From positions 1 to 64,000 of the forward strand of contig NZ_JAAAMT010000023.1 in the NCBI RefSeq assembly GCF_009905435.1: 64,000 nucleotides of DNA, given 5' to 3'. Positions 51,664-61,430 of this stretch are shown piece by piece. The position numbers and the translations under genes are program-made. Positions within the stretch are counted from its first letter, which is position 1. The number at the start of each line of letters is the position of its first letter. This stretch comes from Pseudomonas sp. R5(2019) (GTDB taxonomy: Bacteria; Pseudomonadota; Gammaproteobacteria; Pseudomonadales; Pseudomonadaceae). The notes below the pieces were generated by a model, which saw only the letters and a program-made list of their open reading frames with translations, searched no databases and was not told where the DNA came from.

Positions 51664-51864
51664 ATGTGGCAGTACGGGGCAGCGATAGCGTTTGTGGCGA
51701 TTCTCACGGGCTGCCAGCCGGGTCATGCGCCCTTGCATGAAGAGGGCTACAACCAGGACTGGCAGAATTACTACGATCGTGTGCGCGACAAACGCAAAGA
51801 ACGCGACGACCGGTGGCAGCGCGAAGTGGACCGCGATCGCGCTCGCATCTACCGCTCACGGTAG
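51664..51864 (+). CDS. Small lipoprotein with charged tail
   Basis: This 66-residue protein has a lipobox at LTGC (Cys17), a short linker and a strongly charged helix (RVRDKRKERDDRWQREVDRD). It looks like a small outer-membrane lipoprotein that could contact peptidoglycan or RNA-like polyanions. No family is recognised with certainty. Confidence 0.7.
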   Translation: MWQYGAAIAFVAILTGCQPGHAPLHEEGYNQDWQNYYDRVRDKRKERDDRWQREVDRDRARIYRSR

Positions 51865-51936
51865 GTCGCTCTCAGACATTCGGTGCAACTTGATACCTGT
51901 CAGCATGGCCAAAAACTCCATGACTGGAGATATGCC

Positions 51937-52434
51937 ATGAGCCGTGCATTCGTCAATGAAGATCAAGCCGCCGACCAGGTCATCCCGCCTGTTGAACGGC
52001 GCGTCAGCGAGCAGCCCAACTACGTCACGCCAGCAGGCCTGAGCCAGTTACAGGACAAGGTCGCCCTGCTGCAGGCGCAGCGCCGCGAGCAGCTCGATCA
52101 AGGCGAGGCGGGCGACAAACAGCGGGTGGCAGAACTGGAGCGTGATTTGCGCTACTTCAACGCCCGGCTGCAAAGCGCGCAGCTGGTGCCGATGGCAACG
52201 TCCAGTGAGAAAATCCAGATCGGCAGTGTGGTGACCTACGCCGACGAACACGGCGAAGAGCAGCGTGTTCAGCTTGTAGGAGAAGATCAGGCCGATGCCA
52301 GCAAGGGCCTGATCAACTGGGGCTCACCCCTGGGCCGCGCGCTGTTGGGCGCCCGGCCGGGTGATGAGGTGCAGTGGCGACGACCGGCGGGCGATCAGTT
52401 GATCGAAGTCATCGCCATCGAACCTCAAATCTAA
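51937..52434 (+). CDS. GreA/GreB-family transcript factor
   Basis: This 165-residue protein has an N-terminal coiled coil (about 30-80) and a C-terminal FKBP-like domain (IQIGSVVTYADEHGEEQRVQ, then SPLGRALLGARPGDEVQW). It binds the RNA-polymerase secondary channel like GreB, but the tip between the two helices differs from classical GreA, so transcript-cleavage activity is uncertain. The ATG at 51937 fits the family start. Confidence 0.8.
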   Translation: MSRAFVNEDQAADQVIPPVERRVSEQPNYVTPAGLSQLQDKVALLQAQRREQLDQGEAGDKQRVAELERDLRYFNARLQSAQLVPMATSSEKIQIGSVVTYADEHGEEQRVQLVGEDQADASKGLINWGSPLGRALLGARPGDEVQWRRPAGDQLIEVIAIEPQI

Positions 52435-52447
52435 AGGCTGGAGCCTA

Positions 52448-52542
52448 CTGTAGGAGCCGGCTTTAGCCGCGATGGGTCGCGCAGCGGCCCCAATCGATGG
52501 GCCTGCTGCGCAGGCCTTCGCAGCTAAAGCCTGCTCCTGCAG
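52448..52542. repeat. Imperfect REPIN
   Basis: Arms CTGTAGGAGCCGGCTTTAGC and GCTAAAGCCTGCTCCTGCAG pair with a few mismatches around about 55 bases. It lies between the convergent Gre and gdhA genes. Confidence 0.75.
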
Positions 52543-52575
52543 GATTTGTTTCAGTCGACCTGAATGCGGAATGCC

Positions 52576-53913
52576 TCAGACCACGCCTTGAGCCAGCATG
52601 GCGTCCGCCACTTTGACGAAGCCTGCGATGTTGGCGCCTTTCACGTAGTTGATACGACCGTTCTCTTGGCCGTAGTGCACGCACGCGTGGTGGATCGACT
52701 GCATGATGTTGTGCAGCTTGCTGTCCACCTCTCCGGCCGTCCACAGCAGACGCATGGCGTTCTGCGACATCTCAAGCCCGCTCACTGCCACGCCGCCGGC
52801 GTTGGAGGCCTTGCCCGGCGCGAAGAGAATGCCGGCTTCGATAAAGATATCCACCGCCGTGAGCGTGGTCGGCATGTTGGCGCCTTCTGCCACGCACACG
52901 CAGCCATTGGCCAACAGCGCACGGGCATCGTCGGCATCCAGCTCGTTCTGAGTGGCGCACGGCAGGGCGATGTCGCAGGCCAGGCTCCACGGGCGCTGGC
53001 CTTCACGGAATTCCAGGCCAAACTGCCCGGCCAGGTCACGAATACGACCGCGCTTGACGTTCTTGAGCTCCATCACCGCCGACCATTGTTCTTCCGTCAG
53101 CCCGGCTTCGCAGAACAGCGTGCCTTCGGAGTCAGACAGGGAGATGACCTTGCCGCCCAGATCCATCACCTTGCGCGCCGCATATTGCGCCACGTTGCCG
53201 GAGCCGGAGATCGCCACGCGCTTGCCTTCAACCCGCTCGCCTTGGCGCTTGAGCATTTCTTCAGCGAAGTAGACGCAGCCAAAGCCGGTGGCTTCAGGGC
53301 GAATCAGGCTGCCGCCGTAGGTCATGCCTTTGCCGGTCAGCACGGAAGTGAACTGGTTGGCCAGGCGCTTGTACTGCCCGAACATAAAACCGATTTCGCG
53401 AGCGCCCACGCCGATGTCACCGGCCGGCACGTCGACGTCAGCACCGATGTGGCGGTACAGCTCGCTCATGAAGGCCTGGCAGAAACGCATGACTTCCGCG
53501 TCGCTCTTGCCCTTCGGATCGAAGTCCGAGCCACCTTTGCCGCCGCCCATGGGCAGCGAGGTGAGGGAGTTCTTGAAGACTTGCTCGAAGGCCAGGAACT
53601 TGAGCACGCCCAGGTTGACCGACGGGTGGAAGCGCAGGCCGCCCTTGTAAGGGCCAATGGCGCTGTTCATCTGGATGCGGAAAGCACGGTTGACCTGGAC
53701 CTTGCCCTGATCGTCGACCCACGAGACACGGAACACCACCGCACGCTCGGGTTCGACCATGCGCTCGAGAATGCCCGATTGCAGGTAGTGCGGGTTGGCT
53801 TCCAGGAAGGGCCACAGGCTGCGCAGCACCTCTTCGACCGCCTGGTGGAATTCAGGCTGGTCCGGGTCGCGTTTTTTCAGGCGCGCCAGGAAATCTTCGA
53901 CGGATTCGATCAT
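52576..53913 (-). CDS. gdhA: NADP-specific glutamate dehydrogenase
   Basis: This is a 445-residue hexameric enzyme that makes glutamate from 2-oxoglutarate and ammonia. It shows the substrate segment GPYKGGLRFHPSVN, the catalytic Lys region (PMGGGKGGSDFDPKGKSDAE), and a Rossmann segment (VAISGSGNVAQYAA). Length is that of the small, NADP-type GDH. It is a single gene with its own promoter region (about 230 bases). Confidence 0.96.
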   Translation of the reverse strand: MIESVEDFLARLKKRDPDQPEFHQAVEEVLRSLWPFLEANPHYLQSGILERMVEPERAVVFRVSWVDDQGKVQVNRAFRIQMNSAIGPYKGGLRFHPSVNLGVLKFLAFEQVFKNSLTSLPMGGGKGGSDFDPKGKSDAEVMRFCQAFMSELYRHIGADVDVPAGDIGVGAREIGFMFGQYKRLANQFTSVLTGKGMTYGGSLIRPEATGFGCVYFAEEMLKRQGERVEGKRVAISGSGNVAQYAARKVMDLGGKVISLSDSEGTLFCEAGLTEEQWSAVMELKNVKRGRIRDLAGQFGLEFREGQRPWSLACDIALPCATQNELDADDARALLANGCVCVAEGANMPTTLTAVDIFIEAGILFAPGKASNAGGVAVSGLEMSQNAMRLLWTAGEVDSKLHNIMQSIHHACVHYGQENGRINYVKGANIAGFVKVADAMLAQGVV

Positions 53914-54113
53914 GGAAAGGTCTCGGCAAATTGTTGTCGTTAGGGAAAATTTGCGCGGACTTTAACAATTCATTGAGCCCCACAACAGGGCGATATGTCG
54001 TATTTATGAAATTATTTGGTGCAAATCTATAAATACAGACCCCGGAAACAGGAAAGCCCACCCCCACAAAACCCTTCAGGGCCTTGCGGGAGCGGGCTTT
54101 CCCGAGAAGCTTT

Positions 54114-54136
54114 CAGCGCACCCGGAAAGTGCGCTG
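54114..54136 (-). terminator. Possible terminator after ettA
   Basis: CAGCGCAC and GTGCGCTG form a perfect 8-bp stem 11 bases past the ettA stop. The T-run is weak. Confidence 0.45.
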
Positions 54137-54146
54137 CAATGCCCTA

Positions 54147-55814
54147 TTACTGAGCCAGCTTCTTGTAGCGAACACGGTGCGGTTGGGCAGCAGCATCGCC
54201 CAGACGCTTCTTGCGGTCCGCTTCGTACTCGGTGTAGTTGCCTTCGAAGAACACCGCTTGCGAGTCGTCCTCGTACGCCAGGATGTGGGTAGCCACACGG
54301 TCCAGGAACCAGCGATCGTGAGAGATCACAATGGCGGCGCCCGGGAAGTCCAGCAGCGCTTCCTCCAGCGAACGCAAGGTTTCAACGTCCAGGTCGTTGG
54401 ACGGTTCGTCGAGCAGCAGGACGTTGGCGCCTTCCTTCAGGGTCAGGGCCAGGTGCAGACGGCCACGCTCACCACCGGAGAGGTCCTTGACGAACTTCTG
54501 TTGGTCGCCGCCCTTGAAGTTGAAACGGCCCACATAGGTGCGCGACGGGATCTCATAGTTGCCAATGCGAATCTGGTCGGAACCATCGGAAATCATCTGG
54601 AACACGGTCTTGTTGCCTTCCAGGTCGTCACGGCTCTGGTCGACGCAGGCCAGCTGCACGGTTTCACCGATCTCGATGGAGCCGGAATCCGGGGTTTCCT
54701 TGCCCATCAGCATGCGGAACAGGGTCGATTTACCAGCACCGTTACCACCGATAACTCCGACGATCGCGCCTTTTGGCATGGCGAACGACAGGTTGTCGAT
54801 CAGCACGCGATCGCCATAACCTTTGTTGACGTTCTTGAACTCGATGACCTTGTCACCCAGGCGCGGCCCGGCCGGAATGTAGATCTCGTTGGTTTCGCTG
54901 CGCTTCTGGAATTCCTGCGATTGCATTTCTTCGAAGCGTTGCAGACGGGCCTTGGATTTGGACTGACGAGCCTTGGCGCCTTTACGCACCCACTCCAGTT
55001 CTTCCTTCATGGCTTTTTCGTGAGCCGACTGCTGCTTGGATTCCTGCGCCAAGCGCTCGGACTTGGCTTCCAGCCAGCCCGAGTAGTTGCCTTCGTACGG
55101 GATACCCGCGCCGCGGTCGAGTTCCAGGATCCAGCCGGCGACGTTGTCGAGGAAGTAACGGTCGTGGGTAATCGCAACCACGGTGCCTGGGAAGTCATGC
55201 AGGAAGTGCTCAAGCCAGGCCACCGAATCGGCGTCCAGGTGGTTGGTCGGTTCGTCCAGCAGCAGCATGTCAGGGGCCGACAGCAACAGGCGGCACAGGG
55301 CCACACGACGCTTCTCACCACCGGACAAGTGTTCAACCTTGGCATCCCAGGCTGGCAAGCGCAGCGCATCGGCGGCGACTTCCAGCTGGCGCTCCAGGTT
55401 GTGACCATCGCTGGCCTGCAGAATGGCTTCCAGCTTGGCCTGTTCGGCTGCCAGCTTGTCGAAGTCGGCATCCGGCTCGGCATAGGCTGCGTAAACTTCG
55501 TCCAGACGCGCCTGGGCATCCTTGATGACGCTGACCGCTTCTTCGACCACTTCACGGACGGTCTTGGCCGGATCCAGTTGCGGCTCTTGCGGCAAGTAGC
55601 CGACGTTGAGCTCTGGCATCGGACGGGCTTCACCGTCGAACTCGGTATCAACGCCCGCCATGATTTTCAGCAAGGTGGATTTACCCGAACCGTTCAGGCC
55701 GAGCACGCCGATCTTGGCGCCCGGAAAAAACGACAGGGAGATATTTTTGAGGATTTCCCGCTTCGGCGGCACAACTTTGCTCAGCCGATGCATGGTGTAG
55801 ACGTATTGAGCCAT
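54147..55814 (-). CDS. ettA: Energy-dependent translational throttle protein EttA
   Basis: This is a 555-residue ABC-F ATPase with two nucleotide-binding domains (Walker A GLNGSGKS and GGNGAGKS; signatures LSGGEKRR and LSGGERGR) and no membrane part. EttA binds the ribosomal E site and couples initiation to ATP level. The ATG at 55814 (MAQYVYTMHRLSKVVPPKRE) matches the family start, and the upstream open stretch to 55955 looks non-coding. Confidence 0.96.
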   Translation of the reverse strand: MAQYVYTMHRLSKVVPPKREILKNISLSFFPGAKIGVLGLNGSGKSTLLKIMAGVDTEFDGEARPMPELNVGYLPQEPQLDPAKTVREVVEEAVSVIKDAQARLDEVYAAYAEPDADFDKLAAEQAKLEAILQASDGHNLERQLEVAADALRLPAWDAKVEHLSGGEKRRVALCRLLLSAPDMLLLDEPTNHLDADSVAWLEHFLHDFPGTVVAITHDRYFLDNVAGWILELDRGAGIPYEGNYSGWLEAKSERLAQESKQQSAHEKAMKEELEWVRKGAKARQSKSKARLQRFEEMQSQEFQKRSETNEIYIPAGPRLGDKVIEFKNVNKGYGDRVLIDNLSFAMPKGAIVGVIGGNGAGKSTLFRMLMGKETPDSGSIEIGETVQLACVDQSRDDLEGNKTVFQMISDGSDQIRIGNYEIPSRTYVGRFNFKGGDQQKFVKDLSGGERGRLHLALTLKEGANVLLLDEPSNDLDVETLRSLEEALLDFPGAAIVISHDRWFLDRVATHILAYEDDSQAVFFEGNYTEYEADRKKRLGDAAAQPHRVRYKKLAQ

Positions 55815-56087
55815 GGAGGAACCTAGCGTCAGAGACGGATGAAAAAGAGGGGGATTCGGGTCCAGGGTGCTTTGCGCGCCCGCGTGGGGGGCAAAGCTAC
55901 CGGAATGCGCGTGACAGGGCAAACCGCGACGAACAGAGCTGGCACTCTGCCACACTTCAGGGCATGCTAGCCGCCCTTCGGGCGTCCAGCTTATAGTGCA
56001 CGCCTCACGTTAACCTTGGCCCGGGCCCGCCAGGGCACGCGAAGCCGACACTCCCTGCCACGGACAGCCATACCGCAGGATCACAGT

Positions 56088-59000
56088 TTGACCAATCTCA
56101 CTCAGCCGTCCTTGCCACTCCCCGCGGATGCGACAGGCATGCCTCTGCGCGGCTCGTTGAAAGGTGCCCTGGCGATCCTCGTGCTGCTATTGCTGGCCCT
56201 GCTGTTCTGGCAGCTGCTGGATCAGTTCCAGCGCACCCAAACTGAACAACGGCGCGCCAGCATCAGCTACAGCGAAGACCTGGCGGACCACCTGAACCTG
56301 AACATGGCACTCAATGCCCAGGTCAGTCGCAGCCTGCTGCCGACCAACGGCCAACACACCCGCGCCACCGAGCTGGCGAAATCGGTCGCGAAACTGCGCA
56401 CCACCCTGCCCGCCTTGCACAGCCTGGCCTGGCTGGATGCCAGGGGCGAGATGATCAGCGACAGCGCCGCGGCAAGCCAGGACCAGGTTACCTTGCAGAA
56501 CCTGGTCACATCGGCCGGCGGTCAGCCCTGGTATTTCAGCGGTGGCGCTGAAGGGGCACCGATCTATCTGCTGATACGTCCCTACGACGACGCGGTCGAC
56601 GGCTACTGGGCCCTGCGCCTGGACGCGGCCTACCAGGTCGCCCTGCCCCATCGCCACGACCGTGGCACGCAAGCGCTCTGGCGCCTGGAAAACCTCAGGG
56701 GCCAAACCATCAGTGCCACCGAAGGCGCAGCGCTGGCCGCGGACATTGCGGCCAACAGTGTGCTGCTGGCACCGCTCGCTCACAGCGACTGGCAGCTGCG
56801 CGGGTTGTTCGACGCCGAACGCGAACGCCTGAAACTACTGCCCGCCCTGATCGGTAAATGCCTGATGGTGCTGGTGTGCTCACTGCTGCCGTTGCTGGCG
56901 CTGTTCAATATGCGTAAGCGCCAACGCGCCCTGCAGGAAGGCCAGCGGCGCTATCAGGATATTTTCGAGGGCACCGGGGTCGCGCTGTGCGTGCTCGATC
57001 TGTCCGGGGTTCAGGCACTGCTCGAGCGCCATCGCCTGCACACCAGCGCCGATCTGGACCGCTGGCGGCAACTCAACCCCGATGAGCGCAACGGTCTGCT
57101 GCAACAGTTGAAGATCACCGAGGTCAATCAGGTGGCCCTGCAACTGCTCGGGGTCAACGGCACCGAAGGCGCCTGGAAGATCCTGTTTCAAGGCTGCCCG
57201 CTGGATGTGAGTGCCATTGGCTACCAGTTGATCGAGGCACTGCTGGACCGGCAAAGCCAGCGCGAATTCGAGATCAAGCTCAGCAATGGCCAGGGCCAGG
57301 ACCTGCATTTGTGGCTGATGGTGCGCTTCCCGGCGCAACCGCGTGACGATCAGGCGATCATTCTCAGCATCAGTGACATCACTAGCCGTAAGCGCGTCGA
57401 GCTGTCGTTGCTCGAACGCGAAAGCTTCTGGTCGGACGTGGTCCGCACGGTGCCTGACCACCTGTACGTGCAGGATGTGCAAAGCCAGCGGATGATTTTC
57501 AGCAACCATCACCTGGGCCAGACCCTGGGCTACGACCGGGCTGAGCTACAACAGATGGGCGAGTATTTCTGGGAAGTGCTGCTACACCCCGAAGATGCCG
57601 AGCATTACCACAAAATGCGCCATCGCCAGCGCCTCTGTGGCCATGCAGAACTGCTGCAGTGCCAACTGCGCTTCCGCCATCGCGACCTGCGCTGGCGCCG
57701 CTTCGACGTTCGCGAACAGGCCCTGGCCCGCGATCGCAGCGGTCAGGTCACACGCATCATCGGGGTGGCCAAGGACGTCACGGAGCAGATCGAGGCCAGC
57801 GAATCGCTGCGCGACAGCGAACACCGCTACCGCATGCTCGCCGAAAGCATCAGTGATGTGATCTTCTCGACCGACAGCGCCTTGCGGCTCAACTATGTCA
57901 GCCCGTCGGCGCATTCAGTGCTCGGCTACGACCTCGACTGGATCTTTGCCAATGGTTGGCAGACCACCATCGCCAACCCGGCGCAGCTGACCGGGATCTA
58001 TTCGCTGATCGAACGGATCAACCGCGCCCTCGGCGATCCCCGGCAACTTGCGTTGTTGCGGCAGATTCCGACCCAGCTGTACCTGTTCGACTGCCTGCGC
58101 GCGGACGGGCGCAAGATCCCGATCGAGCTGCGGCTGGTGCTGGCCTGGGACGAAAACGATCACTTCGAAGGCATTCTTGGCGTCGGCCGCGACATCAGCC
58201 AGCAACGTCGCGCGGAAAAAGACCTGCGCATGGCCGCCACGGTGTTCGAGCACTCGACTTCGGCGATTCTGATCACCGATCCGGCCGGCTATATCGTCCA
58301 GGCCAACGAGGCCTTCAGCCGGGTCAGCGGCTATGCCGTGACTCAGGTGCTCGACCAGCTGCCGAACATCCTCACGGTTGACCAGCAACAGGAAGCGCAC
58401 CTGCGTTATGTGCTCAAGCAGCTGCACACCCGCGGCACCTGGGAAGGCGAAGTATGGCTCAAGCGCCGCAGCGGCGAGCATTACCCGGCCTGGGTCGGCA
58501 TCACGGCCGTGCTGGACGACGAAGGCGACCTGGCCAGTTACGTGTGTTTTTTCAGCGACATCAGCGAACGCAAGGCCAGCGAGCAGCGCATTCACCGCCT
58601 CGCCTATTACGACGCGCTGACCCACCTGCCCAACCGGACGCTGTTCCAGGACCGCCTGCACACCGCGCTGCAACAGGCCGAGCGGCAGAAGTCCTGGGTG
58701 GTGCTGATGTTTCTCGACCTCGACCGCTTCAAGCCGATCAACGACTCGTTGGGCCACGCCGCAGGCGACCGCATGCTCAAGGAAATGGCCACGCGCCTGC
58801 TGGGCTGTGTGGCCGATGACGACACCGTGGCGCGCATGGGCGGCGATGAATTCACCCTGCTGCTGCAGCCTCGCGCCACCCGTGAAATGGCCTTGAACCG
58901 TGCCATCAGCGTGGCTGAGCAAATCCTCGGCAGCCTGGTCAAACCTTTTGTGCTGGAGAACCGCGAGTTCTTCGTCACCGCCAGCGTCGGCATCGCCTTG

Positions 59001-59912
59001 AGCCCCCAGGACGGCAGCGAGCTGAGCCAGCTGATGAAAAACGCCGACACCGCGATGTACCACGCCAAGGAACGCGGCAAGAACAACTTCCAGTTCTACC
59101 AGGCTGACATGAACGCTTCGGCGCTGGAGCGCCTTGAGCTTGAAAGCGACCTGCGCCATGCCCTGGAGCAGGAAGAATTCGTGCTCTACTACCAGCCACA
59201 GTTCAGCGGCGACGGCAAACGCCTGACGGGTGCCGAAGCCCTGCTGCGCTGGCGCCATCCTCGCCGTGGCCTGGTGCCGCCGGGTGATTTCATCCCAGTG
59301 CTCGAAGAGCTGGGCCTGGTGGTGGATGTCGGCGACTGGGTGCTGGCCGAAGCCTGTCGTCAACTCAAGACCTGGCACCAGAACAAGGTGCGGGTACCGA
59401 AAGTATCGGTCAACATTTCCGCCCGGCAGTTCTCCGACGGCCAGCTGGGCGAGCGCATCGCCAACATCCTCAAGGACACGCGCCTGCCGCCGGCCTGCCT
59501 GGAACTGGAGCTGACCGAAAGTATCCTGATGCGCGAAGTCAACGAAGCCATGCTGATTCTCGACCGTTTGAAGTTCCTCGGCCTGAGCATTGCGGTCGAT
59601 GACTTTGGCACCGGCTATTCGTCGCTCAACTACTTGAAGCAGTTCCCGATCGATGTGCTGAAAATCGACCGTACCTTCGTCGACGGCCTGCCGGAAGGCG
59701 AACAGGACGCCCAGATCGCCCGCGCCATCATTGCCATGGCCCACAGCCTGAACCTGGCGGTGATCGCCGAGGGCGTGGAAACCCACGACCAGCTCGATTT
59801 CCTCCGCGAACACGGCTGCGACGAGGTTCAGGGCTACCTGTTCGGGCGGCCGATGCAGGCCAGCCAGTTTGAAGCGCACTTCAGCAACGAAGCCCTCTTC
59901 ATGTTCGATTGA
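56088..59912 (+). CDS. morA: MorA-like membrane GGDEF/EAL protein with PAS sensors
   Basis: This is a 1274-residue cyclic-di-GMP enzyme. Helices lie at about 24-44 and 250-275, with a periplasmic sensor region between them. PAS-type domains start near 289, 451, 580 and 715. A GGDEF motif is at about 917 (ARMGGDEFTLLL) and an EAL motif at about 1049 (GAEALLRW), with ELTES, DDFGTGYSSL and AEGVET intact. Both synthase and phosphodiesterase sites look functional. The position just before glyA matches morA, a controller of motility and biofilm timing. The TTG at 56088 has AGGA 7 bases upstream, and another in-frame start lies at 56016. Confidence 0.82.
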   Translation: MTNLTQPSLPLPADATGMPLRGSLKGALAILVLLLLALLFWQLLDQFQRTQTEQRRASISYSEDLADHLNLNMALNAQVSRSLLPTNGQHTRATELAKSVAKLRTTLPALHSLAWLDARGEMISDSAAASQDQVTLQNLVTSAGGQPWYFSGGAEGAPIYLLIRPYDDAVDGYWALRLDAAYQVALPHRHDRGTQALWRLENLRGQTISATEGAALAADIAANSVLLAPLAHSDWQLRGLFDAERERLKLLPALIGKCLMVLVCSLLPLLALFNMRKRQRALQEGQRRYQDIFEGTGVALCVLDLSGVQALLERHRLHTSADLDRWRQLNPDERNGLLQQLKITEVNQVALQLLGVNGTEGAWKILFQGCPLDVSAIGYQLIEALLDRQSQREFEIKLSNGQGQDLHLWLMVRFPAQPRDDQAIILSISDITSRKRVELSLLERESFWSDVVRTVPDHLYVQDVQSQRMIFSNHHLGQTLGYDRAELQQMGEYFWEVLLHPEDAEHYHKMRHRQRLCGHAELLQCQLRFRHRDLRWRRFDVREQALARDRSGQVTRIIGVAKDVTEQIEASESLRDSEHRYRMLAESISDVIFSTDSALRLNYVSPSAHSVLGYDLDWIFANGWQTTIANPAQLTGIYSLIERINRALGDPRQLALLRQIPTQLYLFDCLRADGRKIPIELRLVLAWDENDHFEGILGVGRDISQQRRAEKDLRMAATVFEHSTSAILITDPAGYIVQANEAFSRVSGYAVTQVLDQLPNILTVDQQQEAHLRYVLKQLHTRGTWEGEVWLKRRSGEHYPAWVGITAVLDDEGDLASYVCFFSDISERKASEQRIHRLAYYDALTHLPNRTLFQDRLHTALQQAERQKSWVVLMFLDLDRFKPINDSLGHAAGDRMLKEMATRLLGCVADDDTVARMGGDEFTLLLQPRATREMALNRAISVAEQILGSLVKPFVLENREFFVTASVGIALSPQDGSELSQLMKNADTAMYHAKERGKNNFQFYQADMNASALERLELESDLRHALEQEEFVLYYQPQFSGDGKRLTGAEALLRWRHPRRGLVPPGDFIPVLEELGLVVDVGDWVLAEACRQLKTWHQNKVRVPKVSVNISARQFSDGQLGERIANILKDTRLPPACLELELTESILMREVNEAMLILDRLKFLGLSIAVDDFGTGYSSLNYLKQFPIDVLKIDRTFVDGLPEGEQDAQIARAIIAMAHSLNLAVIAEGVETHDQLDFLREHGCDEVQGYLFGRPMQASQFEAHFSNEALFMFD

Positions 59913-60028
59913 GGGCGCAAGCCGCACTATGACTTCCGCTTGTCTGCGACATGATGCCCTTTCATATGCCAGACAAAAGCCGATGGGGTAGAATGCCCCC
60001 CTTTTCAGCACGATCCTTGAGGACCGCC

Positions 60029-61282
60029 ATGTTCAGCCGTGATTTGACCATTGCCAAGTACGACGCCGATCTCTTTGCCGCCATGGAGCAAGAAGCTCAG
60101 CGCCAGGAAGAGCATATTGAGCTGATCGCCTCGGAAAACTACACCAGCCCAGCCGTCATGGAAGCCCAAGGCTCCGTGCTGACCAACAAGTACGCCGAAG
60201 GTTACCCGGGCAAGCGTTACTACGGTGGCTGTGAGTACGTCGACGTGGTCGAGCAACTGGCTATCGACCGCGCCAAGGAGCTGTTCGGCGCTGACTACGC
60301 CAACGTCCAGCCGCACGCAGGCTCGCAAGCCAACAGCGCTGTTTACCTGGCCCTGCTGCAAGCCGGCGACACCATCCTGGGCATGAGCCTGGCCCACGGC
60401 GGTCACCTGACCCACGGCGCCAGCGTTTCGTCCTCTGGCAAGCTGTACAACGCCGTCCAGTACGGCATCGACGGCAACGGCCTGATCGACTACGACGAAG
60501 TCGAGCGTCTGGCGGTCGAGCACAAGCCGAAAATGATCGTGGCCGGTTTCTCTGCCTACTCGCAGGTTCTGGACTTCGCCCGTTTCCGCGAAATCGCCGA
60601 CAAGGTCGGGGCCTACCTGTTCGTCGACATGGCTCACGTCGCCGGTCTGATTGCCGCTGGCGTCTACCCGAACCCGGTTCCGTTCGCTGACGTCGTGACC
60701 ACCACCACCCACAAGACCCTGCGCGGTCCACGTGGTGGCCTGATCCTGGCCCGTGCCAACGCCGAGATCGAGAAGAAGCTGAACTCGGCCGTATTCCCGG
60801 GCGCCCAGGGCGGCCCGCTGGAGCACGTGATCGCGGCCAAGGCGATCTGCTTCAAGGAAGCGCTGCAGCCTGAGTTCAAGACTTACCAGCAACAAGTGGT
60901 GAAAAACGCCCAGGCCATGGCCGGCGTGTTCATCGAGCGCGGTTTCGACGTGGTTTCCGGTGGTACTCAGAACCACCTGTTCCTGCTGTCGCTGATCAAG
61001 CAGGAAATCTCCGGTAAAGACGCCGACGCCGCTCTGGGCAAAGCCTTCATCACCGTGAACAAAAACTCCGTACCGAACGATCCACGCTCCCCGTTCGTCA
61101 CCTCCGGCCTGCGCTTCGGCACCCCGGCTGTGACCACTCGTGGCTTCAAGGAAGCCGAGTGCCGTGAACTGGCTGGCTGGATCTGCGACATCCTGGCTGA
61201 CCTGAACAACGAAGCGGTGATCGACGCCGTTCGCGAGAAGGTCAAGGCCATCTGCGCCAAGCTGCCGGTATACGGCGCTTGA
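60029..61282 (+). CDS. glyA: Serine hydroxymethyltransferase
   Basis: This is a 417-residue PLP enzyme that converts serine and tetrahydrofolate to glycine and methylene-THF. The PLP Lys is in TTTTHKTLRGPRGG (about residue 229), and HAGSQANSAVY is present. The ATG at 60029 follows GAGGA. It is followed by a strong terminator. Confidence 0.97.
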   Translation: MFSRDLTIAKYDADLFAAMEQEAQRQEEHIELIASENYTSPAVMEAQGSVLTNKYAEGYPGKRYYGGCEYVDVVEQLAIDRAKELFGADYANVQPHAGSQANSAVYLALLQAGDTILGMSLAHGGHLTHGASVSSSGKLYNAVQYGIDGNGLIDYDEVERLAVEHKPKMIVAGFSAYSQVLDFARFREIADKVGAYLFVDMAHVAGLIAAGVYPNPVPFADVVTTTTHKTLRGPRGGLILARANAEIEKKLNSAVFPGAQGGPLEHVIAAKAICFKEALQPEFKTYQQQVVKNAQAMAGVFIERGFDVVSGGTQNHLFLLSLIKQEISGKDADAALGKAFITVNKNSVPNDPRSPFVTSGLRFGTPAVTTRGFKEAECRELAGWICDILADLNNEAVIDAVREKVKAICAKLPVYGA

Positions 61283-61303
61283 TAGCGGTTGCTTGAACTG
61301 AAG

Positions 61304-61331
61304 AAGCCCGGCCCTTGCGCCGGGCTTTTTT
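61304..61331 (+). terminator. Terminator of glyA
   Basis: AAGCCCGGC ccttg CGCCGGGCTT with T6 forms a strong intrinsic terminator 20 bases after the stop. Confidence 0.92.
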
Positions 61332-61350
61332 GTGCACAACATACATCTGG

Positions 61351-61416
61351 GTAGGAGCCAGGCTTGCCTGCGATGGCGCCCGCACCGACGCCATCGCAGG
61401 CAAGCCTGGCTCCTAC
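61351..61416. repeat. REPIN palindrome
   Basis: Two perfect 28-base arms (GTAGGAGCCAGGCTTGCCTG... and complement, 61351-61378 and 61389-61416) surround a 10-base loop. It lies between the convergent glyA and CobW genes. Confidence 0.9.
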
Positions 61417-61430
61417 CGGGATATGAACAT

